This document shows positions 26,291-34,217 of a stretch of 64,000 nucleotides of DNA, in pieces. This DNA comes from Pseudomonas antarctica (lineage in GTDB: Bacteria > Pseudomonadota > Gammaproteobacteria > Pseudomonadales > Pseudomonadaceae). The notes beneath the pieces are model-generated. The model saw only the letters and a list, made by a program, of their open reading frames with translations, was not told the DNA's origin and searched no databases. The DNA lies in contig NZ_CP015600.1 in the NCBI RefSeq assembly GCF_001647715.1, positions 6,076,001-6,140,000 of the forward strand. Direction: 5' to 3'. The first letter of the stretch is position 1. Every line of letters begins with the position of its first letter. Both the position numbers and the translations under genes were made by a program.

Positions 26291-27214
26291 TTATTTTTGC
26301 TTTTCGAAGCGATAGAACAAGTTCGGCTCACTGACCATATACAGCGTGCCGTTCTCGTCCATGGTCACGCCTTCCGCCCGGGGAATGGTGTGCTTGAGGC
26401 CGTTGAAGCCGCCAAGCAGGGTGATGAAGCTGACTTGCTCGCCCTTCTCATCCAACTCCAGCAGCAGGTGGGAGTCGGCCGACAACACCAGCAAGTGCCC
26501 GGTGCGCGGGTCGACGGCCAGAGCCGAGATGTTGCGCATGTCCAGCGCGGTGCTGGCGATCTTTTGCTTGTCGCCGGTCAGGGTGCTGCCATCGCTTTTC
26601 CAGGTGAACAGCGCCGGCGGGCGCTCTTCGCCGAGTACGATTTGCTGGTTACGCTTGTCCCAGGTCACGCCTTCAAAGGCTTTGTTCTGATCCTTGGACG
26701 GGCCCAGGTCGTAAGTCTTGAAGTCGGCGAAATTCAGTTGCTGGGTGCTGGCGTCAACGTTGACCACGGTCAGGGTGTGCATGCGTTCATCGACAATGGC
26801 CATCAGGCCGTTCTCCATGACTGTCACACCTTCCGGGTTGTTCCAGCCGTTGAGCGGCATTTTGCGCAGCACATCGCCTTGCAGGCTCAGCTCAACGAGG
26901 AACGGGTTTTTGCCCATGACGGAAAACAGGGTTTTGGTCTGCGGGTTATAGGAAACGTCCGAAGCCTCGTCCTTCTCCATACCGGGCAGCAATTTGGCGT
27001 CGATAACCGCACGGTAGTCCGGCAGCCACACGCTCGCTTGTCGTTCAGCCGGCGTTTCAAAGCGCTCCGCCACCCACAGCACGCCGCGATCATCCCAATG
27101 CATCGCCCAGACAACGCCATACACAATCACCCCGGCCAGAAATAGCCAGGAATACCAGCGCAGGGCAAAACGGGAACGGGGTTTGGATTTAACGGAAGGC
27201 AGGAGCACGGCCAT
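26291..27214 (-). CDS. SdiA-regulated-type membrane-anchored beta-propeller protein (copy 1)
   Basis: A 307-residue protein with one hydrophobic anchor at residues about 17-35 and the same periplasmic SdiA-regulated domain as the downstream copy: VSYNPQTKTLFSVMGKNPFL, GWNNPEGVTVMENG, AFEGVTWD and RAEGVTMDENGTLYMVSEP. The start at 27214 was chosen because it places the basic stretch and anchor at the N terminus; upstream in-frame sequence runs through a REP pair. The two genes are 120 bases apart, tandem, and clearly duplicated. Confidence 0.82.
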   Translation of the reverse strand: MAVLLPSVKSKPRSRFALRWYSWLFLAGVIVYGVVWAMHWDDRGVLWVAERFETPAERQASVWLPDYRAVIDAKLLPGMEKDEASDVSYNPQTKTLFSVMGKNPFLVELSLQGDVLRKMPLNGWNNPEGVTVMENGLMAIVDERMHTLTVVNVDASTQQLNFADFKTYDLGPSKDQNKAFEGVTWDKRNQQIVLGEERPPALFTWKSDGSTLTGDKQKIASTALDMRNISALAVDPRTGHLLVLSADSHLLLELDEKGEQVSFITLLGGFNGLKHTIPRAEGVTMDENGTLYMVSEPNLFYRFEKQK

Positions 27215-27348
27215 TGAGCGCTTTTCCAGAAAGTCAGCTTTAGGTGATAGCACAGGATCAACGGGCCCGCGCGCACGAGGCAGGGGATTATCCGGATGGT
27301 GTGTGAAAAAAATGCAAAACCCTCCGATTCTGCTGATGTACGCAATCA

Positions 27349-27443
27349 AATGTGGGAGCGGGCTTGCTCGCGAATGCGGAGTGTCAGTCACCGAATGTTT
27401 TGACTGGTACACCGCATTCGCGAGCAAGCCCGCTCCCACATTT
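27349..27443. repeat. REP pair, nearly identical to the copy at 42417-42511
   Basis: Perfect arms AATGTGGGAGCGGGCTTGCT (with CGCGAATGCGG after it) and the facing copy to CTCCCACATT. Its spacer carries GTCAGTCACC and a GACTGG-ACACCGC stretch, as does the copy at 42417. Located between the SdiA-type gene and the FAH-family gene. Confidence 0.95.
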
Positions 27444-27465
27444 TTGACCGCGTTTGGCCTGGTTC

Positions 27466-28131
27466 TTAGCGAACGCTGCTTTCGAAGCGGCTCACGCCCG
27501 CCAGCTCCAACACCAGCTCATCGCCCACATTTAACGGGCCCACACCGGCCGGGGTACCGGTGAGAATCACGTCACCCGCCTGCAGCGAGAAGCAGCCGGC
27601 CATGTGCTGGATCATCGGGATGATCGGGTTGAGCATCTGCGAGCTGTTGCCGTCCTGGCGCACTTCGCCGTTGATGGTCAGGCGAATGCCGATGTCGGTC
27701 ACGTCCGCAAAGGTGCTGCTCACCACAAACGGAGCAATCACCGCGGCGCCGTCAAACGACTTGGCAATTTCCCACGGCAAGCCCTTGGCTTTCAGCTCGG
27801 CCTGCTTGTCGCGCAGGGTCAAATCCAGTGCCGGGGCGAAGCCGGAGATGGCGTCCAGCACTTCTTCACGGCTTGGCTTGGTCGACAAGGGTTTGCCGAT
27901 CAGCACCGCGATTTCCGCTTCGTAGTGCACCGAACCGCGCTCGGTCGGGATGGCGAAACCGCCTTCCAGTGCTACCACACAACTGCCCGGTTTGATGAAC
28001 AGCAAGGGCTCGGTCGGTACCGGGTTGTCCAGTTCCTTGGCATGTTCGGCGTAGTTACGCCCGATGCACACCACTTTACCCAGGGGAAAGTGGATGTTGG
28101 TGCCGTCGACGTACTTGTGCTGGTAGCTCAT
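27466..28131 (-). CDS. Fumarylacetoacetate hydrolase family protein
   Basis: A 221-residue FAH-fold enzyme (FAHD1-like; acylpyruvase or oxaloacetate decarboxylase class). Motifs: VCIGRNYAEHAKEL near residue 20, the metal-binding acidic cluster VHYEAEIAVLIGKP near residue 71, and the C-terminal GDVILTGTPAGVGPL. The length is typical of the short single-domain form. It starts 21 bases after the D-2-hydroxyglutarate dehydrogenase gene, so the two form an operon. The substrate is not deducible from sequence; a 2-oxo acid is likely. Confidence 0.85.
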   Translation of the reverse strand: MSYQHKYVDGTNIHFPLGKVVCIGRNYAEHAKELDNPVPTEPLLFIKPGSCVVALEGGFAIPTERGSVHYEAEIAVLIGKPLSTKPSREEVLDAISGFAPALDLTLRDKQAELKAKGLPWEIAKSFDGAAVIAPFVVSSTFADVTDIGIRLTINGEVRQDGNSSQMLNPIIPMIQHMAGCFSLQAGDVILTGTPAGVGPLNVGDELVLELAGVSRFESSVR

Positions 28132-28152
28132 GAAACGACTCCTTCAGGGCGG

Positions 28153-29547
28153 TTAAACAGCGAAGATCTTGCCAGGGTTCATGATCCCGTTAGGGTCGAA
28201 CACCGCTTTCACTGCCTTCATGTATTCGATTTCAACCGGCGAGCGGCTGTAGGTCAGGTAATCGCGCTTGGTCATGCCCACGCCGTGTTCAGCGGAGATC
28301 GAGCCGTTGTACTTCTCGACGGTCTCGAACACCCACTTGTTCACGGTGGCGCACTTGGCGAAGAACTCGTCTTTGCTCAGGTTTTCCGGCTTGAGGATGT
28401 TCAGGTGCAGGTTGCCGTCGCCAATGTGGCCGAACCAGACAATTTCGAAGTCCGGGTAATGTTCGCCGACGATCGCGTCAATTTCCTTCAAAAACGCCGG
28501 GACCTTGGAGACGGTCACCGAGATGTCGTTCTTGTACGGCGTCCAGTGGGAAATGGTCTCGGAGATGTACTCGCGCAGTTTCCACAGGTTGTGCAGCTGG
28601 GTTTCGCTCTGACTCATCACGCCGTCCAGCACCCAGCCCTGCTCGACGCAGTGCTCGAAGGTTTCCAGGGCGTGGTTGGCGACCTCTTCGGTGGTGGCTT
28701 CAAATTCCAGCAGCGCGTAGAACGGGCACTCGGTTTCGAACGGCGCCGGTACATCGCCACGGCCCATGACTTTGGCCAGCGCCTTGTCGGAGAAGAACTC
28801 GAAGGCGGTCAGGTCCAGTTTGCTCTGGAACGCGTGCAGCACTGGCATGATCGAGTCGAAGTCAGTGGTGCCGAGCACCATAGCGGTGAGGTTTTTCGGC
28901 GCACGGTCCAGGCGCATGGTGGCTTCCACCACAAAACCCAACGTACCTTCGGCGCCGATAAACAGCTGGCGCATGTCGTAACCGGTGGCGTTCTTGATCA
29001 GGTCGCGGTTCAGCTCCAGTACGTCACCTTTGCCGGTGACGACTTTCATGCCGGCGACCCAGTTGCGGGTCATGCCGTAGCGAATCACTTTGATCCCGCC
29101 GGCATTGGTGCCGATATTGCCGCCAATCTGGCTCGAACCGGACGACGCGAAGTCCACCGGGTAGTACAGGCCTTTTTCTTCGGCGACGTTCTGCAATTGC
29201 TTGGTGACCACGCCCGGCTGGCACCTGGCGGTGCGGTCGGTGAGGTTCACGTCGAGGATCTGGTTCATGTAGTCGAACGACACCACCACCTCGCCATTGG
29301 CGGCAACGGCGGCGGCCGACAAGCCAGTACGACCGCCGGACGGCACCAGTGCCACCTTGCGTTCATTGGCCCAACGGACGATGGCCTGCACCTGTTCGGT
29401 GGTCTTCGGGAAGACGATGGCGACCGGAGCCGGGGCGAAGTGCTTGGTCCAATCCTTGCCGTAAGCCTCCAGGGAGTCTGCATCGGTCAGCACTTTGCCG
29501 GGCTCAACCAGGGTCTTTAGCTCATCAATCAGGGCAGGATGGGTCAT
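28153..29547 (-). CDS. FAD-linked D-2-hydroxyglutarate dehydrogenase
   Basis: A 464-residue flavoprotein of the VAO/GlcD family. The FAD-binding domain spans about 40-220 with VPSGGRTGLSAAA and SSGSSQIGGNIGTNAGG, and the cap domain follows with the metal motif GHIGDGNLHLN and EHGVGMTKR near the C terminus. These and its position divergent from serA match D2HGDH of Pseudomonas, shown in P. stutzeri to reoxidise the D-2-hydroxyglutarate that SerA makes. Electrons probably go to the electron-transfer flavoprotein. The start at 29547 gives MTHPALIDEL; an upstream in-frame ATG at 29577 is less likely. D-lactate is the alternative substrate. Confidence 0.86.
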   Translation of the reverse strand: MTHPALIDELKTLVEPGKVLTDADSLEAYGKDWTKHFAPAPVAIVFPKTTEQVQAIVRWANERKVALVPSGGRTGLSAAAVAANGEVVVSFDYMNQILDVNLTDRTARCQPGVVTKQLQNVAEEKGLYYPVDFASSGSSQIGGNIGTNAGGIKVIRYGMTRNWVAGMKVVTGKGDVLELNRDLIKNATGYDMRQLFIGAEGTLGFVVEATMRLDRAPKNLTAMVLGTTDFDSIMPVLHAFQSKLDLTAFEFFSDKALAKVMGRGDVPAPFETECPFYALLEFEATTEEVANHALETFEHCVEQGWVLDGVMSQSETQLHNLWKLREYISETISHWTPYKNDISVTVSKVPAFLKEIDAIVGEHYPDFEIVWFGHIGDGNLHLNILKPENLSKDEFFAKCATVNKWVFETVEKYNGSISAEHGVGMTKRDYLTYSRSPVEIEYMKAVKAVFDPNGIMNPGKIFAV

Positions 29548-29614
29548 CGACAGAACTCTCGAACAATTCATGGTCATCCTGAGAACGCTTCACGTCGCAG
29601 GAATAGGTGTTTAG

Positions 29615-29643
29615 CGGGGCGCGTATGCTAGCATACCGCCCCC
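29615..29643. promoter_or_regulatory. Palindrome in the serA / D2HGDH divergent region
   Basis: GTATGCTAGCATAC at 29623-29636 is a perfect 14-base palindrome. It is extended by GGGGC on the left and GCCCC on the right with one base of asymmetry, giving an almost symmetric element of about 28 bases. It lies 68 bases from the dehydrogenase start and about 140 bases from serA and could be an operator. TATGCT could also serve as a -10. Confidence 0.5.
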
Positions 29644-29773
29644 GCAGGACAGAGCCCAAGGGCGTTTCTGCGGTGACGGCTTTCCTGCCGTCCGGGTCAG
29701 CTCTTGTGCACTGGTTCAGGGCACTAACTGCTCGATTCCCTGCCATTTTTCTCCGGGATACAGGTTTACGCAG

Positions 29774-31003
29774 ATGAGCAAGACTTCTCTCGATAAGAGC
29801 AAGATCAAGTTCCTTCTTCTGGAAGGCGTCCACCCATCGGCTGTCGACGTACTGAAAGCCGCTGGGTACTCCAGCATTGAGTACATCACCAGTTCTCTGC
29901 CGGAAGCCCAGTTAAAGGAAAAGATCGCCGACGCGCACTTTATCGGCATTCGCTCCCGCACTCAGCTGACCGAAGAGATCTTCGACCACGCCAAGAAGTT
30001 GGTGGCTGTCGGCTGTTTCTGCATCGGCACCAACCAGGTCGACCTCAACGCAGCGCGCGAGCGCGGCATCGCGGTGTTCAACGCACCGTACTCCAACACC
30101 CGTTCCGTTGCGGAGCTGGTGCTGGCCGAGGCTATCCTGCTGTTGCGCGGCATCCCTGAGAAGAACGCTTCCTGCCACCGTGGCGGCTGGATCAAGAGCG
30201 CGGCCAACTCCTTCGAAATTCGCGGCAAAAAGCTGGGTATCGTCGGTTACGGCTCGATCGGCACGCAGTTGTCGGTGCTGGCCGAAGGCCTGGGCATGCA
30301 GGTGTTCTTCTACGACACCCTGACCAAACTGCCGCTGGGCAACGCCACTCAGGTGTCGAGCCTGACTGAGCTGCTGGGTATGTCCGACATCGTCACCCTG
30401 CACGTTCCGGAAACCGCTGAGACCCAGTGGATGATCGGCGAGAAGGAAATCCGCGCGATCAAGAAAGGCGGCATCCTGATCAACGCTGCACGCGGCACCG
30501 TGGTCGAACTGGACGCCCTGGCTGACGCGATCAAGGACAAGCACCTGATCGGCGCCGCGATCGACGTGTTCCCGGTGGAGCCACGCTCCAACGACGACAT
30601 CTTCGAAAGCCCGCTGCGTGGCCTGGACAACGTGATCCTGACCCCGCACATCGGCGGCTCCACCGCTGAAGCCCAAGCCAACATCGGCCTGGAAGTGTCG
30701 GAGAAACTGGTCAAGTACAGCGACAACGGTACGTCGGTGTCCTCGGTCAACTTCCCGGAAGTGGCCCTGCCGGCTCACCCTGGCAAGCACCGTTTGCTGC
30801 ACATCCACCAGAACATCCCTGGCGTGATGATGGAGATCAACAAGGTCTTCGCGGAAAACGGCATCAACATTTCCGGTCAGTTCCTGCAGACCAACGAGAA
30901 AGTCGGCTACGTGGTAATCGACGTAGACGCCGAGTACTCGGACTTGGCGCAAGAGAAGCTGCAACACATCAACGGCACGATTCGTAGCCGCGTGTTGTTC
31001 TAA
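29774..31003 (+). CDS. serA: D-3-phosphoglycerate dehydrogenase
   Basis: NAD-dependent first enzyme of serine synthesis; it can also reduce 2-oxoglutarate to D-2-hydroxyglutarate, which links it to the divergent dehydrogenase. 409 residues: substrate domain, NAD domain with GIVGYGSIGTQLS at residues 155-167, the active-site signature ARGTVVELDAL, the PHIGGSTAEAQ His motif, and a C-terminal ACT domain (about 335-409) for serine feedback. The length equals the E. coli-type enzyme. Followed by a strong terminator. Confidence 0.96.
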   Translation: MSKTSLDKSKIKFLLLEGVHPSAVDVLKAAGYSSIEYITSSLPEAQLKEKIADAHFIGIRSRTQLTEEIFDHAKKLVAVGCFCIGTNQVDLNAARERGIAVFNAPYSNTRSVAELVLAEAILLLRGIPEKNASCHRGGWIKSAANSFEIRGKKLGIVGYGSIGTQLSVLAEGLGMQVFFYDTLTKLPLGNATQVSSLTELLGMSDIVTLHVPETAETQWMIGEKEIRAIKKGGILINAARGTVVELDALADAIKDKHLIGAAIDVFPVEPRSNDDIFESPLRGLDNVILTPHIGGSTAEAQANIGLEVSEKLVKYSDNGTSVSSVNFPEVALPAHPGKHRLLHIHQNIPGVMMEINKVFAENGINISGQFLQTNEKVGYVVIDVDAEYSDLAQEKLQHINGTIRSRVLF

Positions 31004-31020
31004 GGTTTCAACCGCAGCAC

Positions 31021-31053
31021 AAAAAAAGGGAGCCCCTCGGGGCTCCCTTTTTT
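31021..31053. terminator. Bidirectional rho-independent terminator after serA
   Basis: Stem GGGAGCCCC (31028-31036), loop TC, stem GGGGCTCCC (31039-31047), followed by six T and preceded by seven A. It serves serA on the plus strand and the convergent DUF4399 gene on the minus strand. Confidence 0.95.
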
Positions 31054-31068
31054 ACATCTGAACAAATC

Positions 31069-31509
31069 TTACTTGACGTTAACCGTGATGACTTTTGAGG
31101 CTACAGTCGGGTTGAACTGCATGTGCAGTTTGTCGCCAGCGACGAGTTGCAGCGTGTGCTTGCCCGGAGTGAGCGTCAGCTCGGTTTCAGTCTGGGCCTT
31201 GCCGTAGTGGATCACGGTGTCGGTAGCCGGGATCGGCACGCTGGCGTCCGGCAGTTCTTTTTGGTCGATCAGCAGGTGGTGGTGGCCGGTGCCCGGGTCT
31301 TGGCTGGTGGCCGGGGCCAGCTTCAGGCCTTCCATGCCGAATTTGACGGTGAAGGTTTTATCGACGGTGGCGCCATCTTTAGGCGACACGATAAAGACTT
31401 TGGCGCCTTCGGGTGGAGCACTGCGCGGAATACCGTCAGCGGCGGTCGCCAGCATCGAAGCACCCAGCAAGAGGCTAGCCAGGGTTGCACGGGACAATAG
31501 AGCTTTCAT
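31069..31509 (-). CDS. DUF4399 periplasmic protein
   Basis: A 146-residue protein with a Sec signal peptide (MKALLSRATLASLLLGASML, cleavage near ATAA-DG at residue 24-25). The mature domain is the DUF4399 type: VFIVSPKDGATV, HHHLLIDQKELPD with a His cluster, and GKHTLQLVAGDKLH, suggesting an immunoglobulin-like periplasmic fold. The three-His motif could bind a metal. The start at 31509 places the signal peptide correctly. Function unknown. Convergent with serA and divergent from the next gene. Confidence 0.83.
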   Translation of the reverse strand: MKALLSRATLASLLLGASMLATAADGIPRSAPPEGAKVFIVSPKDGATVDKTFTVKFGMEGLKLAPATSQDPGTGHHHLLIDQKELPDASVPIPATDTVIHYGKAQTETELTLTPGKHTLQLVAGDKLHMQFNPTVASKVITVNVK

Positions 31510-31643
31510 TCGCTTCTCCAGTTTTTCCAGGAAATCTGTTGGGTTATCACAACTTCGCGACAAATTGCTGTCCAAGGCACTCAACACCTTAGCAAAGCGA
31601 TGCTGAAAGGCGCCTCGCACAGACGAATTCTTTAGGAGCGACC

Positions 31644-32129
31644 ATGCGCTTTTCGCCTGGCCTTGTACTTTTGCTGCCCCTTCTGAGCCCTTTGGCTCAC
31701 GCCGAACTGATTGATGATGTGTTTGATCGCGGCGAACTGCGCATCGCCGTGGAGGCCAACACACCGCCATTCAACTTCAAGGACGGCGACAAGCTCACCG
31801 GTTTTGAAGTGGAACTCGGAGAGCAACTGGCGAAGGAAATGGACGTGCGTCCCTCGTTTATCACCACCGATGACACCGACCTGCTGTCAGGCGTTGAAAC
31901 CGGCAAGTACGACGTGGCCATCAATCATATCGCTATGACTGCCGAGCTGCGTGATCGGTTCGATTTCAGTGAGCCTTATCGCGAAAAGCCGGAACTGGCG
32001 ATTCCCTTCCAGAAGGGCAACCCGGCATTCAAGACCAGCCTGGACAAGGCATTGCAGCACGTGAAGGCCGATGGCCGCTTGAAGGCGCTGACGCAGAAGT
32101 GGTTTGAGGGCAACACAAAAGGCGAATAA
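31644..32129 (+). CDS. Truncated amino-acid-type solute-binding protein (SBP_bac_3, lobe 2 missing)
   Basis: A 161-residue protein with a signal peptide (cleavage after AHA at residue 20) and the first lobe of a family 3 periplasmic binding protein: GELRIAVEANTPPFNF, GFEVELGEQLAKEM, LLSGVETGKYDVAINHIAMTAEL, FDFSEPY. It then jumps to the final family segment, AIPFQKGNPAFKTSLDKAL and DGRLKALTQKWF. A normal member has about 80-90 residues of lobe 2 between these, so the gene looks internally deleted in frame. The reading frame and SD are intact. It may be a decayed gene or a reduced protein with a new role. No permease or ATPase is adjacent. Confidence 0.72.
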   Translation: MRFSPGLVLLLPLLSPLAHAELIDDVFDRGELRIAVEANTPPFNFKDGDKLTGFEVELGEQLAKEMDVRPSFITTDDTDLLSGVETGKYDVAINHIAMTAELRDRFDFSEPYREKPELAIPFQKGNPAFKTSLDKALQHVKADGRLKALTQKWFEGNTKGE

Positions 32130-32139
32130 ATACTCGGTC

Positions 32140-32170
32140 AATGTGGGAGCTGGCTTGCCTGCGATAGCGG
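32140..32170. repeat. Single REP arm downstream of the truncated binding-protein gene
   Basis: AATGTGGGAGCTGGCTTGCC and CTGCGATAGCGG are present, followed by GGTGTGTCAGTCACAC as in other spacers. The facing arm is degraded and merges into the end of the DUF523 gene (GCCATCGCTATCGCA at 32198-32212). Confidence 0.8.
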
Positions 32171-32178
32171 TGTGTCAG

Positions 32179-32682
32179 TCACACATCAGGTGCTGAGCCA
32201 TCGCTATCGCACAGGGCAGCTGCCGCTTCGGCCAGCTCAAGCTCACTGAACACCAGCACCCCATGGCGTTTGAGCAATGCCGCCGTCACGCCTTCGCCGC
32301 TGACCTTCACGCCGGTGAAGGTGCCGTCATAGGTCAGCAGGTTACCGCAAGACGGGCTATTGGCCTTGAGAACGGCAATCCGGATGTCATGGCGTTGCAC
32401 CAACGCCAAGGCCTGGCGGGCGCCATCGAGAAAGGCGGCGCTGAAGTCCTCTCCCTCAGCGGTCAGCACCTGAGCGCGGCCTTCCCACACATCGACACCC
32501 TGCCCGCCCGGGATCTCGGCAGAGGGCCGAGGCGTAGGCAAACCGCCCGACACTTCCGGGCAGATCGCAACCACGCGCCCTTGCGCCTGCCAGGCCGCCA
32601 ATTGATCGAACGGGCCGCTGGCACCACCGTCGTAACGCACCTTGTGCCCGAGCAGGCAGCGGCTGATCAGAATCTTTTCCAT
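32179..32682 (-). CDS. DUF523 domain protein
   Basis: A 167-residue cytosolic protein with the DUF523 signatures: ISRCLLGHKVRYDG at residues 6-19, ICPEVSGGLPTPRPSAEI near 40, and LKANSPSCG near 105. The three conserved cysteines in these motifs could bind a metal or cluster. Function unknown. The last dozen residues (CDSDGSAPDV) are encoded by sequence that resembles a REP arm, so the C terminus may have been altered by that element. The ATG lies just 2 bases downstream of the stop of the oxygenase gene, so the pair is an operon. Confidence 0.82.
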   Translation of the reverse strand: MEKILISRCLLGHKVRYDGGASGPFDQLAAWQAQGRVVAICPEVSGGLPTPRPSAEIPGGQGVDVWEGRAQVLTAEGEDFSAAFLDGARQALALVQRHDIRIAVLKANSPSCGNLLTYDGTFTGVKVSGEGVTAALLKRHGVLVFSELELAEAAAALCDSDGSAPDV

Positions 32683-32684
32683 AC

Positions 32685-33308
32685 TTAAAACGGCTCGTTA
32701 CCCCGCCGGCGAAACCAGCCGGTCAGGGACAAGCGTTCACGCGTAGCGGGCAGGACTTCATGGGGCACATCGCCGGACAGGAACACCACCAGGCTGCCGC
32801 CGGTGGGCACCACATCGTATTCCACGCCGTCCTTGAGGTACATGCGCAACTGGCCACCCTGCTCAGGCAGCCAAGCGTCATTCAAGTAAACCACCGCCGA
32901 GACCATACGCCGGTCGTCGTCGCGAAAACGGTCCACATGTTTGAGGTAAAACGCACCCGGCGGATACATCGCGAAGTGGCTTTCGAAATCCTCCAGGCCC
33001 AGGAACAGACCACGATTCATCGCCTGGCGCAGACTGTCCATCAAGCCCATGTAAGTCTCGCAGACGGCGGCATCACCCTCTTCCAGCCACTGGATATGGT
33101 CACCGCGAATCCCCTCGCGAATTTCCTGGGCCGGGCCGCGCCCTACCGCTGCGGGCGCCAATTCACCCTCGGCTGCACGTTTACGGCACTCAGCCGCCAG
33201 TTCCAGGGTCAGAGCCTGGGGCAGGAAGCCGTTCTGCTGCGACCAACCTTTTTCGGCCAGGTCGTCGACGATGCGTTGCAGCAGGGGATGATCGAGGGGT
33301 ATTTGCAT
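32685..33308 (-). CDS. 2-oxoglutarate/Fe(II)-dependent oxygenase (prolyl 4-hydroxylase type)
   Basis: A 207-residue enzyme of the double-stranded beta-helix family. The iron ligands are His and Asp in YLKHVDRF and the distal His in GDVPHEVLP, and the 2-oxoglutarate-binding Arg is in RERLSLTGWF. Three closely spaced ATGs exist (33326, 33317, 33308); I chose the last, MQIPLDHPLLQ, because family members begin about there, but no ribosome site decides it. Substrate unknown; prolyl or other protein hydroxylation is the family's usual chemistry. Operon with DUF523. Confidence 0.8.
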   Translation of the reverse strand: MQIPLDHPLLQRIVDDLAEKGWSQQNGFLPQALTLELAAECRKRAAEGELAPAAVGRGPAQEIREGIRGDHIQWLEEGDAAVCETYMGLMDSLRQAMNRGLFLGLEDFESHFAMYPPGAFYLKHVDRFRDDDRRMVSAVVYLNDAWLPEQGGQLRMYLKDGVEYDVVPTGGSLVVFLSGDVPHEVLPATRERLSLTGWFRRRGNEPF

Positions 33309-33448
33309 GGCGCGCATAGTATCCATACGCCTGTAAATCCGACAGAGCCGCCGAGCGTCTGAACACACTTTAGTCAGGTGACTGATAGGATTTCTCGACA
33401 AATCCTACGCCCGACACGGACAATAGTGGCCGACTGACAGGAGTCCCT

Positions 33449-34201
33449 ATGCGTCGTTTGTTTTTTTCCATGCTGATGTTCTGCGTTTTGCCCGCTTGGG
33501 CAGACGGCCATGACCAGTTATACAAGGTCGCCGGCTGGGCCGATCAACGTGCGCATTTCAATGACGCCCTCAGTGCAGCCCAACAGCGCTACCGCAACAG
33601 CCTGCCACCGGCGGTGTACCAGGCGTTGGTGGACAACAGCAACACACGTTTTGCGGCCCAGGCCATGGACCAGCGTGCCGAAGCGCAACTGCGCAAAAAC
33701 CTGGCGGACCCGAAACCTGCCCTGGCGTTTTTCCAATCGCCGCTGGGCCGCAAGATTGTCGCCGCCGAGTTGCTCGCCACCCGCCGCGACCAGTTGGCAA
33801 AAAATGCGCAAGGCCTGCCACACATCGAGGCCGACGCCACCCGCAGCCTGATCATCGGGCATCTGGCCCAGGCCCTGCCCGCCCGTGAAGCGGGGGCGGA
33901 AGTCAGCCTGGCGATTGCCGGGGTTGCCGCCGACAGCTTGAGCCAGATGATTCCTGGCCTGCTGGGTGGCGGCCAGGCCCAGGGCATGCTCAATGGTCAG
34001 CGCGAGCGTTTAATGCAACAGATCGGCAACGACCTGAATAACACGCTGCTGTACGTCTATCGGGATTTGTCCGACCCGGAGCTGGAAGAATTCGCCACGT
34101 TTGCGGAGTCGCCGCAAGGTAGGGCGTATTACAAGGCAGCTCTTGCAGCCATTCGCGCGGGTCTTGCCGTTGGTCAAAGCACTTCCAGCCTGGCGCAGTA
34201 A
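33449..34201 (+). CDS. DUF2059 periplasmic protein
   Basis: A 250-residue exported protein with signal peptide (MRRLFFSMLMFCVLPAWA, cleavage after residue 18). The body is almost entirely helical. A region near residues 70-110 (LRKNLADPKPALAFFQSPLGRKI) and a similar one near the end (YVYRDLSDPELEEFATFAESPQGRAYYKA) are two copies of the DUF2059-like pattern DPxLxxFxxFxxSPxGR. Function unknown. Preceded by a GACAGGAGT ribosome site and convergent with the following hydrolase gene (17 bases apart). Confidence 0.8.
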   Translation: MRRLFFSMLMFCVLPAWADGHDQLYKVAGWADQRAHFNDALSAAQQRYRNSLPPAVYQALVDNSNTRFAAQAMDQRAEAQLRKNLADPKPALAFFQSPLGRKIVAAELLATRRDQLAKNAQGLPHIEADATRSLIIGHLAQALPAREAGAEVSLAIAGVAADSLSQMIPGLLGGGQAQGMLNGQRERLMQQIGNDLNNTLLYVYRDLSDPELEEFATFAESPQGRAYYKAALAAIRAGLAVGQSTSSLAQ

Positions 34202-34217
34202 CCAATGTGGGTCCGTG

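Noticed and set aside
27215..27439. Upstream extension of the SdiA-type protein at 26291 (75 extra residues)
   Set aside because: The extension passes through a REP pair and would push the membrane anchor inside; the ATG at 27214 gives a normal N terminus.
27604..29520. A 638-codon open frame antisense to the FAH-family and D-2-hydroxyglutarate dehydrogenase genes
   Set aside because: It crosses two real genes with clear domains, and its own product has no recognisable fold.
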